From IMG/VR virus record IMGVR_UViG_3300048037_000107, positions 1 through 40,031 of that record: a stretch of 40,031 nt of DNA; one strand, written 5' to 3'. The notes below the pieces were generated by a model that was not told the DNA's origin, ran no database searches, and was given only the letters and a program-made list of their open reading frames with translations. Position 1 is the stretch's first letter; each line of letters starts with the position of its first letter. The translations under genes and the position numbers were made by a program. Origin of the DNA: a virus. Below, one piece after another: positions 8,273-15,448 of this stretch.

Positions 8273-9845
8273 GGCAAGAGAAAGATACTCAATGCTAGCG
8301 TCAGGTAGAACTATGTTTCTAGACACAGCCGTTGAGTGTTCTGAACTTACCTTACCATATCTTGTTAGACAAGATGATGATTCTCGAGGCAAAAAAACTC
8401 TACTCCAACCATACCAGTCAGTCGGAGCTAAGGCAGTGGTGACACTTGCAGCTAAACTTATGCTTGCAATATTACCACCACAGACAGCCTTCTTTAAACT
8501 ACAGGTAAGAGACGACAAGCTAGGCGAGACACTAGATCCACAGATGCGTAGTGAATTAGACTTATCATTTTCTAAGATAGAAAGATTGATTATGGACTAC
8601 ATTGCTGCATCTAGTGATCGTGTTGTAGTACACCAAGCTTTAAAACATCTCATCGTATCTGGTAATGCTCTGATTTTTATGGGCAAAGATGGTCTAAAAC
8701 ACTATCCACTAAACAGATATGTTGTAGAAAGAGATGGTAATGGTAATGTAATAGAAATACTTACAAAAGAATTAGTAAGTCGTAAGGTTTTGGGTATAGC
8801 ACCTCAACCTAACGAAAAGCCAGATGGCGAATACAGTGCTACAGAAGACGACGCTGAGGTATACACCTGTGTTAAAATGGATGAGAGTAGTGGTAGCTGG
8901 AGATGGCATCAAGAAGTGGATGGAATGATCCTAGATGGTAGCCAAAGCACAGCACCTAAAAACACCTCACCATGGTTAGTGCTTCGATTCAATACAGTAG
9001 ACGGAGAGGACTACGGACGTGGTAGAGTAGAGGAGTTTATCGGAGACCTAAGAAGTCTTGATGGATTGTCTCAATCTTTAGTAGAAGGTGCAAGTGTGGC
9101 AAGTAAAGTTGTCTTTCTTGTTTCACCATCTGCAACAACCAAGCCCGGAACACTTGCCAAAGCTGGTAACGGAGCTATCATACAGGGTAGACCAGAAGAT
9201 GTAGGAGTCGTGCAAGTCGGTAAGACGGCAGACTTTGCTACAGCTGCAAATCTAGCAGCACAATTAGAGAAAAGAGTACTCGAAGCTTTCTTGGTTATGA
9301 ACATCAGGAACGCAGAAAGAGTTACTGCTGAAGAGGTACGCCTCACGCAGTTGGAACTAGAGAAGTCCCTCGGCGGACTATTCAGCTTATTAACAGTTGA
9401 GTTTCTAGTACCATATTTAAACAGAACTCTGTTAATACTACAGAGATCTAATCAAATACCAAGACTACCTAAAGATGTCGTAAGACCAAAGATAGTAGCT
9501 GGTATTAATAGTCTAGGTAGAGGACAAGATAACGAAGCCTTGACTACATTTATAGCAACTGTTGCACAAACATTAGGACCAGAAGCGTTGATGAAATACA
9601 TCGACCCAAGCGAAGCTATTAAACGATTAGCAGCAGCACAAGGTATAGACGTACTGAATCTTGTACGTACAGCAGAACAACTAGAACAGATGAAGCAGAC
9701 AAATCAACAAGATGCGACTAACAGGTCACTTGTAGATCAAGCCGGTCAGCTTGCTGGTACACCTTTACTAGATCCTAGTAAAAACCCAGACGCAGCAGAA
9801 CAGGCATCAGCTGTACTAGGTAACTTACAACCACCACAAGAATAA
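8265..9845 (+). CDS. Portal (head-tail connector) protein, T7 gp8 family
   Basis: 526 residues, normal for the family (T7 536). The dodecameric portal sits at the unique capsid vertex; DNA enters and leaves through it. Diagnostic stretches include the N-terminus RSMLASGR-like YSMLASGRTMFLD, LLQPYQSVGAKAVVTLAAKLM near residue 50, RFNTVDGEDYGRGRVEEFIGD, and the C-terminal Gln-rich tail. GGAGGATT upstream of ATG 8265 is a good ribosome site. It overlaps the gp7.3-like gene by eight bases and abuts the scaffold gene. Confidence 0.95.
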   Translation: MYKARERYSMLASGRTMFLDTAVECSELTLPYLVRQDDDSRGKKTLLQPYQSVGAKAVVTLAAKLMLAILPPQTAFFKLQVRDDKLGETLDPQMRSELDLSFSKIERLIMDYIAASSDRVVVHQALKHLIVSGNALIFMGKDGLKHYPLNRYVVERDGNGNVIEILTKELVSRKVLGIAPQPNEKPDGEYSATEDDAEVYTCVKMDESSGSWRWHQEVDGMILDGSQSTAPKNTSPWLVLRFNTVDGEDYGRGRVEEFIGDLRSLDGLSQSLVEGASVASKVVFLVSPSATTKPGTLAKAGNGAIIQGRPEDVGVVQVGKTADFATAANLAAQLEKRVLEAFLVMNIRNAERVTAEEVRLTQLELEKSLGGLFSLLTVEFLVPYLNRTLLILQRSNQIPRLPKDVVRPKIVAGINSLGRGQDNEALTTFIATVAQTLGPEALMKYIDPSEAIKRLAAAQGIDVLNLVRTAEQLEQMKQTNQQDATNRSLVDQAGQLAGTPLLDPSKNPDAAEQASAVLGNLQPPQE

Positions 9846-10646
9846 ATGGCAGAAACTAACACATTTACAGTAGATACTACACCACCAACCGAGACCGTAA
9901 CTGACAATCTTACCACTGACGAGCAAGACTCTCTTGCCGTTGGTGAAAAGATAGTCGAGCAACAGGAACAACTGTTAGCTGGTAAGTATAAAGATGCTCA
10001 AGAGTTAGAGAAAGCATATGTAGAGTTACAGAAAAAACTTGGTGACAAAGAAGAGGGTACAGATACAGCTAGTGCTGAGGAGCAATCAGAAGACACACCT
10101 AAAATGTCTGATGGAGCTACGCTTATTACTGACGCTAGTAAGGAGTACTTCGATAACGGTAATAAGTTATCAGAAGAAACTCTTGCTAAGTTCTCTTCTT
10201 TATCTAGCCAAGATCTTCTTAAGGCTTACATGGAAGTGCAATCTAACCCAGAGTTTCAACAACAAAAGGCACCAGCAGCTGAGATTACTACCGCTCAAAT
10301 CAATCAGATTAAAAACTCAGCAGGCGGCGAACAAGCCTATGCTCAAGTAGTAAACTGGGCTAAGTCTAGCTTACCTACAGAGCAACTCACTGCATTTAAC
10401 GAAGTCGTAAACTCAGGCAGCGTACAAGCTATACAGCTAGCGGTGTCTGGACTCAAAGCAGAATACGATAACGCAAATGGAGTAGAAGGCAGAATGGTAA
10501 CAGGCAAAGCACCAATAAATAAAGGGGACACCTTCCGTAGTCAAGCTGAATTAGTATCAGCCATGAACGACAGAAGGTATGATAGCGACCCAGCCTACAG
10601 GCAAGATGTTATCGAAAAACTAGAACGATCAGATTTGGATTTTTAA
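9846..10646 (+). CDS. Capsid assembly scaffold protein, T7 gp9 family
   Basis: 266 residues. The first third is acidic and Thr/Gln-rich, followed by a helical segment (EKIVEQQEQLLAGKYKDAQE) typical of scaffold proteins that line the procapsid and are expelled on packaging. The C-terminus has GKAPINKGDTFRSQAELVSAMNDRRYDSDPAYRQDV in pieces recognisable from marine T7-like scaffolds. It starts directly after the portal stop. In T7 it is followed at once by the capsid gene; here 3.6 kb of small, photosynthesis and oxygenase genes intervene. Confidence 0.9.
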   Translation: MAETNTFTVDTTPPTETVTDNLTTDEQDSLAVGEKIVEQQEQLLAGKYKDAQELEKAYVELQKKLGDKEEGTDTASAEEQSEDTPKMSDGATLITDASKEYFDNGNKLSEETLAKFSSLSSQDLLKAYMEVQSNPEFQQQKAPAAEITTAQINQIKNSAGGEQAYAQVVNWAKSSLPTEQLTAFNEVVNSGSVQAIQLAVSGLKAEYDNANGVEGRMVTGKAPINKGDTFRSQAELVSAMNDRRYDSDPAYRQDVIEKLERSDLDF

Positions 10647-10648
10647 CT

Positions 10649-10786
10649 ATGCCGATGGGAAAAGGAACCTATGGTTCAAAAAAAGGAAGACCTCCAACTA
10701 AGAAGGGGAAGAAAAAAATAAACCCAAAGCTCGCAAAGCTGCCACCAAAAGTTGCGGCTGCAATCATGAAAAATAAGAAGAAGTAA
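10649..10786 (+). CDS. Tiny Lys/Gly-rich basic protein
   Basis: 45 residues, starting MPMGKGTYGSKKGRPP and ending in NKKK. It is strongly basic (about a third Lys/Arg) with no hydrophobic segment, so nucleic-acid binding is possible but unproven. It starts two bases after the scaffold stop and its stop is separated by one base from the next ATG, as expected for a translated gene. I have seen similar MGKGTYGSK-type small proteins next to scaffold genes of marine phages, but know no function. Confidence 0.65.
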   Translation: MPMGKGTYGSKKGRPPTKKGKKKINPKLAKLPPKVAAAIMKNKKK

Positions 10787-10787
10787 C

Positions 10788-10985
10788 ATGGCTAAAAAAA
10801 AGAAGCAGGGTAGCCCCGGCGATGACATGACTGACTATGGTAAAGACTGGCCTAAACCCGGTACAAGACCTAAGCCAGAAGATAGACCAACTGGCATGCC
10901 CGGAACCGAAAACCCTTTCTTAGTTATGAGAAAGAGAGGTAAAGGTAAATTTGTTAATGATCCAACTACCGGACCAAACGCATAA
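10788..10985 (+). CDS. Small basic Pro-rich hypothetical protein
   Basis: 65 residues, beginning MAKKKKQGSPGDD and containing PGTRPKPEDRPTGMPGTENPF. It is hydrophilic, with Pro and Lys rich, probably disordered. The stop overlaps the next ATG by one base (TAATG). No family recognised. It belongs to a run of three very small proteins between scaffold and the promoter at 11235. Confidence 0.6.
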   Translation: MAKKKKQGSPGDDMTDYGKDWPKPGTRPKPEDRPTGMPGTENPFLVMRKRGKGKFVNDPTTGPNA

Positions 10986-11233
10986 TGGCTGTAAAGAAAA
11001 AGAATGTCAGTCTCAAAATGGGAAAGCACAAGTCCCGTTCTGGTGGACTGACAGCAGCCGGTAGAAAGAAGTACAATGCTGCTACCGGCTCTAACCTCAA
11101 AGCACCACAGCCCGGAGGTGGTGCACGTAAGCGTTCTTTCTGTGCTCGCATGAGTGGAGTAAAAGGACCAATGAAAAAACCAAACGGCAAACCTACACGT
11201 AAAGCACTCGCTCTACGTAAGTGGAAATGCTAG
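10985..11233 (+). CDS. Conserved small basic phage protein (probably DUF6321)
   Basis: 82 residues. The core SGGLTAAGRKKYNAATGSN followed by LKAPQPGGGARKRSFCARMSG is a widespread signature of a small phage protein that I believe is DUF6321; its function is unknown. Two cysteines (SFCARM and the C-terminal KWKC) are present. It is rich in Lys and Arg and often sits among head genes, so a minor capsid or DNA-associated role is a guess. The stop lies one base before the candidate phage promoter. Confidence 0.75.
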   Translation: MAVKKKNVSLKMGKHKSRSGGLTAAGRKKYNAATGSNLKAPQPGGGARKRSFCARMSGVKGPMKKPNGKPTRKALALRKWKC

Positions 11234-11234
11234 T

Positions 11235-11257
11235 GGTCACGCACTATTATAGAGAGA
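11235..11257 (+). promoter_or_regulatory. Candidate promoter for the phage T7-like RNA polymerase (late, psbA/capsid unit)
   Basis: In one of the few intergenic gaps the 23 bases read GGTCACGCACT (upstream half) and then ATTATAGAGAGA (start half). Aligned without gaps to the T7 promoter (-17 to +6) it shares ACG at -13 to -11 and TATAG with GAGA around +1 (G at 11252). A second copy sharing TCACGCACT and the A-G start is at 38865, after the terminase gene. The transcript would begin nine bases before the ATG at 11261. Confidence 0.75.
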
Positions 11258-11260
11258 CAA

Positions 11261-11446
11261 ATGGCAGTAACCTACAATGAAGATGGTAGTAAGAAAGAAA
11301 AGAAAGGTGACAAGATTGCCATGGACATCTTTCCTTCCAAGCTTCCTAAAGATATAGAGAATCAACTCAATGAACCACAGGAACCAAAAGATGGTGCAAA
11401 GATCTTTAAAAGATTAATGAAAAAAATTAAAAAAGGAAAAGTCTGA
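11261..11446 (+). CDS. Small charged hypothetical protein, first gene of the late photosynthesis unit
   Basis: 61 residues: N-terminus MAVTYNEDGSKKEKKGDK, a middle with DIFPSKLPKDIENQLNEP, and a basic C-terminus MKKIKKGKV. Hydrophilic, no membrane segment, no recognised family. It is nine bases downstream of the predicted phage transcription start and overlaps the next gene (TGATG). The transcript leader itself (GAGAG) would have to serve as ribosome site. Confidence 0.6.
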   Translation: MAVTYNEDGSKKEKKGDKIAMDIFPSKLPKDIENQLNEPQEPKDGAKIFKRLMKKIKKGKV

Positions 11447-11625
11447 TGGCTAAGAGAGGATTGTACGCAAACATTCACGCCAAGCGTAAGCGGATTGCCG
11501 CTGGCTCTGGTGAGAAAATGAGAAAGGTGGGTTCTAAGGGCTCTCCCACCGCCGCTAACTTTAAACAGTCAGCGAAAACAGCAAAACCTTACAAGAAAAA
11601 ATCACCCAAAAAGAAAAAGAAATGA
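11446..11625 (+). CDS. Conserved tiny basic protein (MAKRGLYANIHAKRKRI type)
   Basis: 59 residues, beginning MAKRGLYANIHAKRKRIAAG and going on with SGEKMRKVGSKG, then ending in a run of Lys. This N-terminus recurs in many unrelated phages as a small protein of unknown function; about 40% of residues are Lys/Arg. It overlaps the preceding stop by one base and the hli start by four, so the three are translationally linked. Confidence 0.75.
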   Translation: MAKRGLYANIHAKRKRIAAGSGEKMRKVGSKGSPTAANFKQSAKTAKPYKKKSPKKKKK

Positions 11626-11813
11626 CAGATAAACTACTTAACATTTATCCAAATGAGACTCCACCTAGAGTCATTCCAAACTATCCAATTAACAAACATC
11701 CAATTATGACAAACGAAGCAGAAAGATTTAACGGCTGGGCAGCAATGCTTGGTTTCGTAGCAGCAGTAGGTGCTTACGCAACAACAGGACAAATCATCCC
11801 CGGTATATTTTAA
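11622..11813 (+). CDS. hli: High-light-inducible protein (HLIP), chlorophyll-binding
   Basis: 63 residues with one membrane helix. The conserved chlorophyll a/b-binding motif ExxNGxxAMxG is present as E34, N37, G38, A40, M42 and G44, followed by [17 protein letters not shown]. HLIPs associate with photosystem II in the thylakoid membrane and protect it by binding free chlorophyll and carotenoid and dissipating light energy. The phage copy presumably keeps the host photosystem working during infection. It overlaps the preceding gene (ATGA) and the psbA ATG (TAATG). Confidence 0.95.
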   Translation: MTDKLLNIYPNETPPRVIPNYPINKHPIMTNEAERFNGWAAMLGFVAAVGAYATTGQIIPGIF

Positions 11814-12895
11814 TGGCAGCTATCTCAGTAACAAGAGGAAGTCAAACTTCCAACTGGGAAAGCTTCTGTGACTGGGTTACAAGCACAAACAACAGACTAT
11901 ATGTAGGTTGGTTTGGTGTCTTGATGATCCCTACATTGCTAACCGCAACAACTTGTTTTATTCTCGCCTTCATCGCAGCACCGCCTGTAGACATAGACGG
12001 CATACGTGAGCCAGTTTCCGGCTCGTTATTATACGGAAACAATATTATATCAGGAGCAGTCGTCCCCTCCTCTAATGCAATCGGACTACATTTTTACCCT
12101 ATATGGGAAGCTGGCACACTGGACGAGTGGCTATATAACGGCGGACCATATCAACTTATTGTCTTTCACTTTCTTATAGGTGTCGCAGCTTATGCTGGTA
12201 GACAGTGGGAACTATCTTATAGACTCGGTATGAGACCGTGGATCTTTGTTGCTTACACAGCACCACTATCCGCAGCACTCGCTGTGTTCTTAGTCTACCC
12301 TTTCGGACAGGGGAGTTTCAGTGATGGTATGCCTCTTGGTATTTCTGGTACTTTTAACTTCATGTTTGTATTCCAAGCAGAACACAATATCCTTATGCAC
12401 CCGTTCCACATGCTCGGTGTTGCTGGGGTATTCGGTGGAGCTCTTGCCGCAGCTATGCACGGAAGTCTCGTTACTTCCTCTATCGTTAAGGAGACAACAG
12501 AAAACGAATCTCAGAATTATGGCTACAAGTTTGGTCAGGATGAAGAGACTTACAACATCGTTGCAGCCCATGGCTACTTCGGTAGATTAATTTTCCAATA
12601 TGCTTCTTTTAATAATTCTCGTAGCTTACACTTTTTTCTCGCTACTTGGCCCGTCGTTGGCATATGGCTTACCTCAATGGGCATCTGCACAATGGCTTTC
12701 AACCTTAATGGTTTTAACTTTAATCAGTCCATTGTCGATACAAACGGCAAAGTCATTCCTACTTGGGCAGACGTTGTAAACAGACAGAACCTTGGTATGG
12801 AAGTGATGCACGAAAGAAATGCACACAACTTTCCACTAGACTTAGCAGCAGCTGAGTCCACAAACGTAGCACTAACTGCACCACAAATAGGATAA
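11813..12895 (+). CDS. psbA: Photosystem II reaction-centre protein D1
   Basis: 360 residues, complete and uninterrupted by an intron. D1 binds P680, pheophytin, the QB quinone and the Mn4CaO5 cluster in the thylakoid membrane. Numbering is one above the usual: TyrZ is Y162, cluster ligands D171, H333, E334, D343 and A345 are in place, as is H199. Position 131 (usual 130) is Gln, the low-light D1:1 type. The C-terminal extension after NFPLDLA would be cut by CtpA. Phage D1 replaces photodamaged host D1 to sustain energy supply. It lies in one transcription unit with hli, two oxygenases and the capsid gene. Confidence 0.98.
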   Translation: MAAISVTRGSQTSNWESFCDWVTSTNNRLYVGWFGVLMIPTLLTATTCFILAFIAAPPVDIDGIREPVSGSLLYGNNIISGAVVPSSNAIGLHFYPIWEAGTLDEWLYNGGPYQLIVFHFLIGVAAYAGRQWELSYRLGMRPWIFVAYTAPLSAALAVFLVYPFGQGSFSDGMPLGISGTFNFMFVFQAEHNILMHPFHMLGVAGVFGGALAAAMHGSLVTSSIVKETTENESQNYGYKFGQDEETYNIVAAHGYFGRLIFQYASFNNSRSLHFFLATWPVVGIWLTSMGICTMAFNLNGFNFNQSIVDTNGKVIPTWADVVNRQNLGMEVMHERNAHNFPLDLAAAESTNVALTAPQIG

Positions 12896-12904
12896 CCACC
12901 ACCC

Positions 12905-13420
12905 ATGAAAACAGGAATAGAAAAATTTAAAAATGTTATAGATTCTGAAACTTGTGATTTACTAATTAATCATTTAGAAGATAACATACACAACGTTGTT
13001 ACTACTGAACACAGCGAAGGTCAAAATGTTATTTGTAAAGAAATTAAATTACAACGACAAACAGAGTTAGATAATCTTGTCTTAGAAACTGCCGGAAAAA
13101 TAGCAGCTTTATATGCAGACAAGTACCACCTATTCGGTGCGAATGGTGTATTGCCTTCTCAGCTTAGAAAGATAACAGGTAACACTAAGTATCATGTAGA
13201 TGGTATATCTAAAGATCGTAGAAATGTATCTATCATTATCGGTCTAAATAGTGATTACGAAAAAGGAGAGTTTCATTTTCCATATCAAGATTTTTCTACA
13301 ACTGTAAAACGTGGAGAGGCTATAGTGTTTCCTGTTTATTTTATGTATCCACATTTTGTAGATGCACCTATTGGTAATAGGTATACTATTAATACGTGGC
13401 TCAGGAACTCATACTTATGA
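12905..13420 (+). CDS. 2OG-Fe(II) oxygenase, first of a tandem pair
   Basis: 171 residues with the double-stranded beta-helix fold pattern of 2-oxoglutarate/Fe(II) dioxygenases. The iron triad is H97 and D99 (KYHVDG) with distal H150 (MYPHFVD), and R159 nine residues on is the likely 2OG ligand. GEFHFP and RGEAIVFP are typical of the prolyl-hydroxylase-like group. Substrate unknown; protein, nucleic-acid or small-molecule hydroxylation are all possible. It begins nine bases after psbA and overlaps the second oxygenase (ATGA). It is noticeably more AT-rich at its start than psbA. Confidence 0.85.
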   Translation: MKTGIEKFKNVIDSETCDLLINHLEDNIHNVVTTEHSEGQNVICKEIKLQRQTELDNLVLETAGKIAALYADKYHLFGANGVLPSQLRKITGNTKYHVDGISKDRRNVSIIIGLNSDYEKGEFHFPYQDFSTTVKRGEAIVFPVYFMYPHFVDAPIGNRYTINTWLRNSYL

Positions 13421-13944
13421 ACATCATTGATAATTTTCTTCCTTTAGAAATCTTTAATGAGTTTACTAAGCATGCAATTTCTTCTCCTCATTTTGTAGGA
13501 GTAAGTCATACAGCATATACAACTGAAGCATATAATAATAACTTTGCAGAGCAACAAATGCAAGCAATAATGTTTCAGCGATATATCAATTCATGCGAAG
13601 TATCTGATTGTTACTTACATTTAGAACCTCAGATAAAAAAAATCCATGAGCTATTACAGATAAAAAGACTTTGGTTAATGCGAGTAAATTGCACCTTTGG
13701 TCAAAAAGAACGCTACCAAGGAGCTTGGCATATAGATAATAGTTGGAGTGACTATCTCCAAGAACATGGTAAGACTTGTATCTTATATCTAAATTCTAAT
13801 AACGGAGGAACACAATTTAAAGATGGTCCTTTCGTAAAGTCAGAAGCAAACAGATGTGTTATTGCTCCAACTACAGCAGTACATGCAGGGGTTTGGGCGA
13901 CAGATATTAAATGTCGTTATGTATTAAATATTAATTATGAATAA
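13417..13944 (+). CDS. 2OG-Fe(II) oxygenase-like protein, second of a tandem pair
   Basis: 175 residues from ATG 13417, inside the stop of the first oxygenase. The candidate triad is H105 and D107 (GAWHID) with H156 (TAVHAG), and R167 (CRYVLNINY) as 2OG ligand. The N-terminal NIIDNFLP-LEIFNEF segment is usual for prolyl-4-hydroxylase-like proteins. It is not a simple duplicate of the first: the flanking motifs differ. No SD is visible apart from coupling. Function unknown; the pair may act on related targets or one may modify the product of the other. Confidence 0.8.
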   Translation: MNIIDNFLPLEIFNEFTKHAISSPHFVGVSHTAYTTEAYNNNFAEQQMQAIMFQRYINSCEVSDCYLHLEPQIKKIHELLQIKRLWLMRVNCTFGQKERYQGAWHIDNSWSDYLQEHGKTCILYLNSNNGGTQFKDGPFVKSEANRCVIAPTTAVHAGVWATDIKCRYVLNINYE

Positions 13945-14233
13945 GCCACGTCCGTTCATCCATTTTATGGACGCATGAAACCTAGGCATGGAACGGGGCT
14001 TAGGTATATGGAGATTACAATGCAAGTAACTTACGTATATCGTGGCATTGCTTACACAAAAATTGTGAAGTAATAACAGCACGGGGAGCACCTCAGAGTA
14101 GGACTCCCCTGCAATTGGCAAAAGCCCAGTACGCTGGATACCTTGAGCCGTCTAGACGGTAGGGATAGACCTACAAAAATCTCGAGAAAAAATTTTAGTA
14201 CTAAGCAATATCAATCTTTTTTAATCCATATCA
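13945..14233 (+). other. Structured intergenic region upstream of the capsid gene (candidate ncRNA or leader)
   Basis: 289 bases with only one tiny ORF and at least five predicted hairpins: TCCAT/ATGGA at 13959-13971 with outer TTCA/TGAA; CCTAGGC with GCTTAGG (13981-14004, eight pairs counting a flanking A-T and one G-T); GGGGAG/CTCCCC at 14083-14109 with inner CCT/AGG; CCAG(TACG)CTGG at 14126-14137; and the perfect palindrome CCGTCTAGACGG at 14148-14159. None is followed by a T-run, so they are not intrinsic terminators. The last ~50 bases before the capsid ATG are A/T-rich and lack a ribosome site. I saw no T7-like promoter match or tRNA. Confidence 0.6.
14020..14073 (+). CDS. 17-residue ORF with YRG-Y motif (DUF4278-like fragment)
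   Basis: The ORF encodes MQVTYVYRGIAYTKIVK. GGAG at 14010-14013 sits six bases before ATG 14020, a proper ribosome site, whereas an in-frame ATG at 14008 has none. The LTYRGxxY-type motif resembles the short cyanobacterial DUF4278 proteins, here reduced to the motif. It lies between two predicted hairpins in the long leader of the capsid gene and could be a real micropeptide, a leader peptide or a remnant. Confidence 0.4.
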   Translation: MQVTYVYRGIAYTKIVK

Positions 14234-15403
14234 ATGGCACAACAATCAACTAACGACCCAGCAAGTCTTACACGGACGGGTCAATCTAATGCAACTGGTA
14301 ACGCCAGAGCATTATATTTAAAGTTGTTCAGTGGAGAGATGTTCAAAGGCTTCCAGCGTAACACAATCGCTAGAGACCTTGTAATGAAGAGAACACTTAC
14401 TAACGGTAAGAGTCTTCAGTTCATCTACACTGGACGCACAAAAGCCGAGTATCATACACCCGGTAACAGCATACTAGGTAACTCCGATGGAGCACCTCCA
14501 GTAGCTGAAAAGACAATTACATGCGATGATTTATTAATCAGTTCAGCATTTGTCTATGAGCTAGATGAAACATTAGCACACTACGATCTACGTGGTGAGA
14601 TCTCTAAGAAGATCGGCTATGCTCTAGCTGAGAAGTACGACAGACTCATCTTCCGTCAAATTGCGAAGGGAGCTAGAGTTGCTTCTCCAATCACTAAGTC
14701 AGGCTTCGTTGAGCCCGGTGGAACACAGATCAGAGTAGGTACAAACGCTCAGGCGTCTGATGCTTACGTACCAGCTTCCCTAATAAACGCTTTCTATGAT
14801 GCAGCTGCTGCACTAGATGAGAAAGGAGTTTCTAATGAAGGTAGAGTAGCTGTGTTGAACCCAAGACAGTACTACGAACTAATACAAAACGTTGGTTCTA
14901 GTGGTCTTATCAACAGAGACGAGTCTGGTGATGCACTACAGTCTGGAAACGGCATTATTGAAATTGCAGGCATTAAGATCTTCAAGTCAATGAACATTCC
15001 ATTCTTCGGAAACTACGGTACTAAGTACGGTTCTGCATCTGCAACTAACCCCGGTGTAACATCACCCGGAAACGTTGGTTCATTTATCGGTGAAGGAGCA
15101 GAAGACGGTAGAGCTTCTGTAACAGGTATTAACAATAACTATGGTAATACATCTGACTTTGCTAACAGCTGTGGCTTAATCTTCCAAAAGGAAGGTGCTG
15201 GAGTTGTAGAAGCTATTGGACCACAGGTTCAAGTAACTTCTGGAGACGTTTCAGTTGTATACCAAGGTGATGTAATCCTTGGACGTTTAGCAATGGGAGC
15301 AGATTTCTTAAACCCTGCTTGCTGTGTTGAACTAATTGCTGGTGCTGCTGTAGGTTCTACAGGTAACGCTGCATTTGGTGCTACATACCCAGAGAACGCT
15401 TAA
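14234..15403 (+). CDS. Major capsid protein, T7 gp10 family
   Basis: 389 residues, HK97 fold. Diagnostic are the N-terminus with LKLFSGEMFKGFQRNTIAR, the segment YTGRTKAEYHTPG, and EKYDRLIFRQIAKGAR. It forms the icosahedral shell. The gene ends just before a strong intrinsic terminator, as gp10 does in T7. Glycine- and Asn-rich insertion around residues 255-305 may be an exposed loop. No ribosome site is obvious upstream, odd for the most abundant virion protein; translation may depend on the structured leader. I saw no T7-style frameshift to a longer 10B form. Confidence 0.95.
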   Translation: MAQQSTNDPASLTRTGQSNATGNARALYLKLFSGEMFKGFQRNTIARDLVMKRTLTNGKSLQFIYTGRTKAEYHTPGNSILGNSDGAPPVAEKTITCDDLLISSAFVYELDETLAHYDLRGEISKKIGYALAEKYDRLIFRQIAKGARVASPITKSGFVEPGGTQIRVGTNAQASDAYVPASLINAFYDAAAALDEKGVSNEGRVAVLNPRQYYELIQNVGSSGLINRDESGDALQSGNGIIEIAGIKIFKSMNIPFFGNYGTKYGSASATNPGVTSPGNVGSFIGEGAEDGRASVTGINNNYGNTSDFANSCGLIFQKEGAGVVEAIGPQVQVTSGDVSVVYQGDVILGRLAMGADFLNPACCVELIAGAAVGSTGNAAFGATYPENA

Positions 15404-15424
15404 TCTCTATTTTATTTTTTATAC

Positions 15425-15448
15425 GGGGGCTTCGGCTCCCCTTTTTTT
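15425..15448 (+). terminator. Intrinsic terminator after the capsid gene (T7 Tphi position)
   Basis: GGGGGC, a TTCG tetraloop, then GCTCCCC and seven T, giving a six-pair stem with one G-T. The T-run ends at the very base before the ATG of the tail tube A gene. It occupies the same place as the T7 Tphi terminator after gene 10, so it should cut transcript levels for tail and core genes relative to capsid. Confidence 0.92.

Noticed and set aside
13945-14233. tRNA or group I intron fragment in the structured region
   Set aside because: No T-arm or anticodon pattern and no recognisable P/Q/R/S intron core; psbA itself is continuous.
15390-15424. T7-style capsid frameshift product (10B)
   Set aside because: No slippery run before the capsid stop, and the bases after it lead straight into the terminator.
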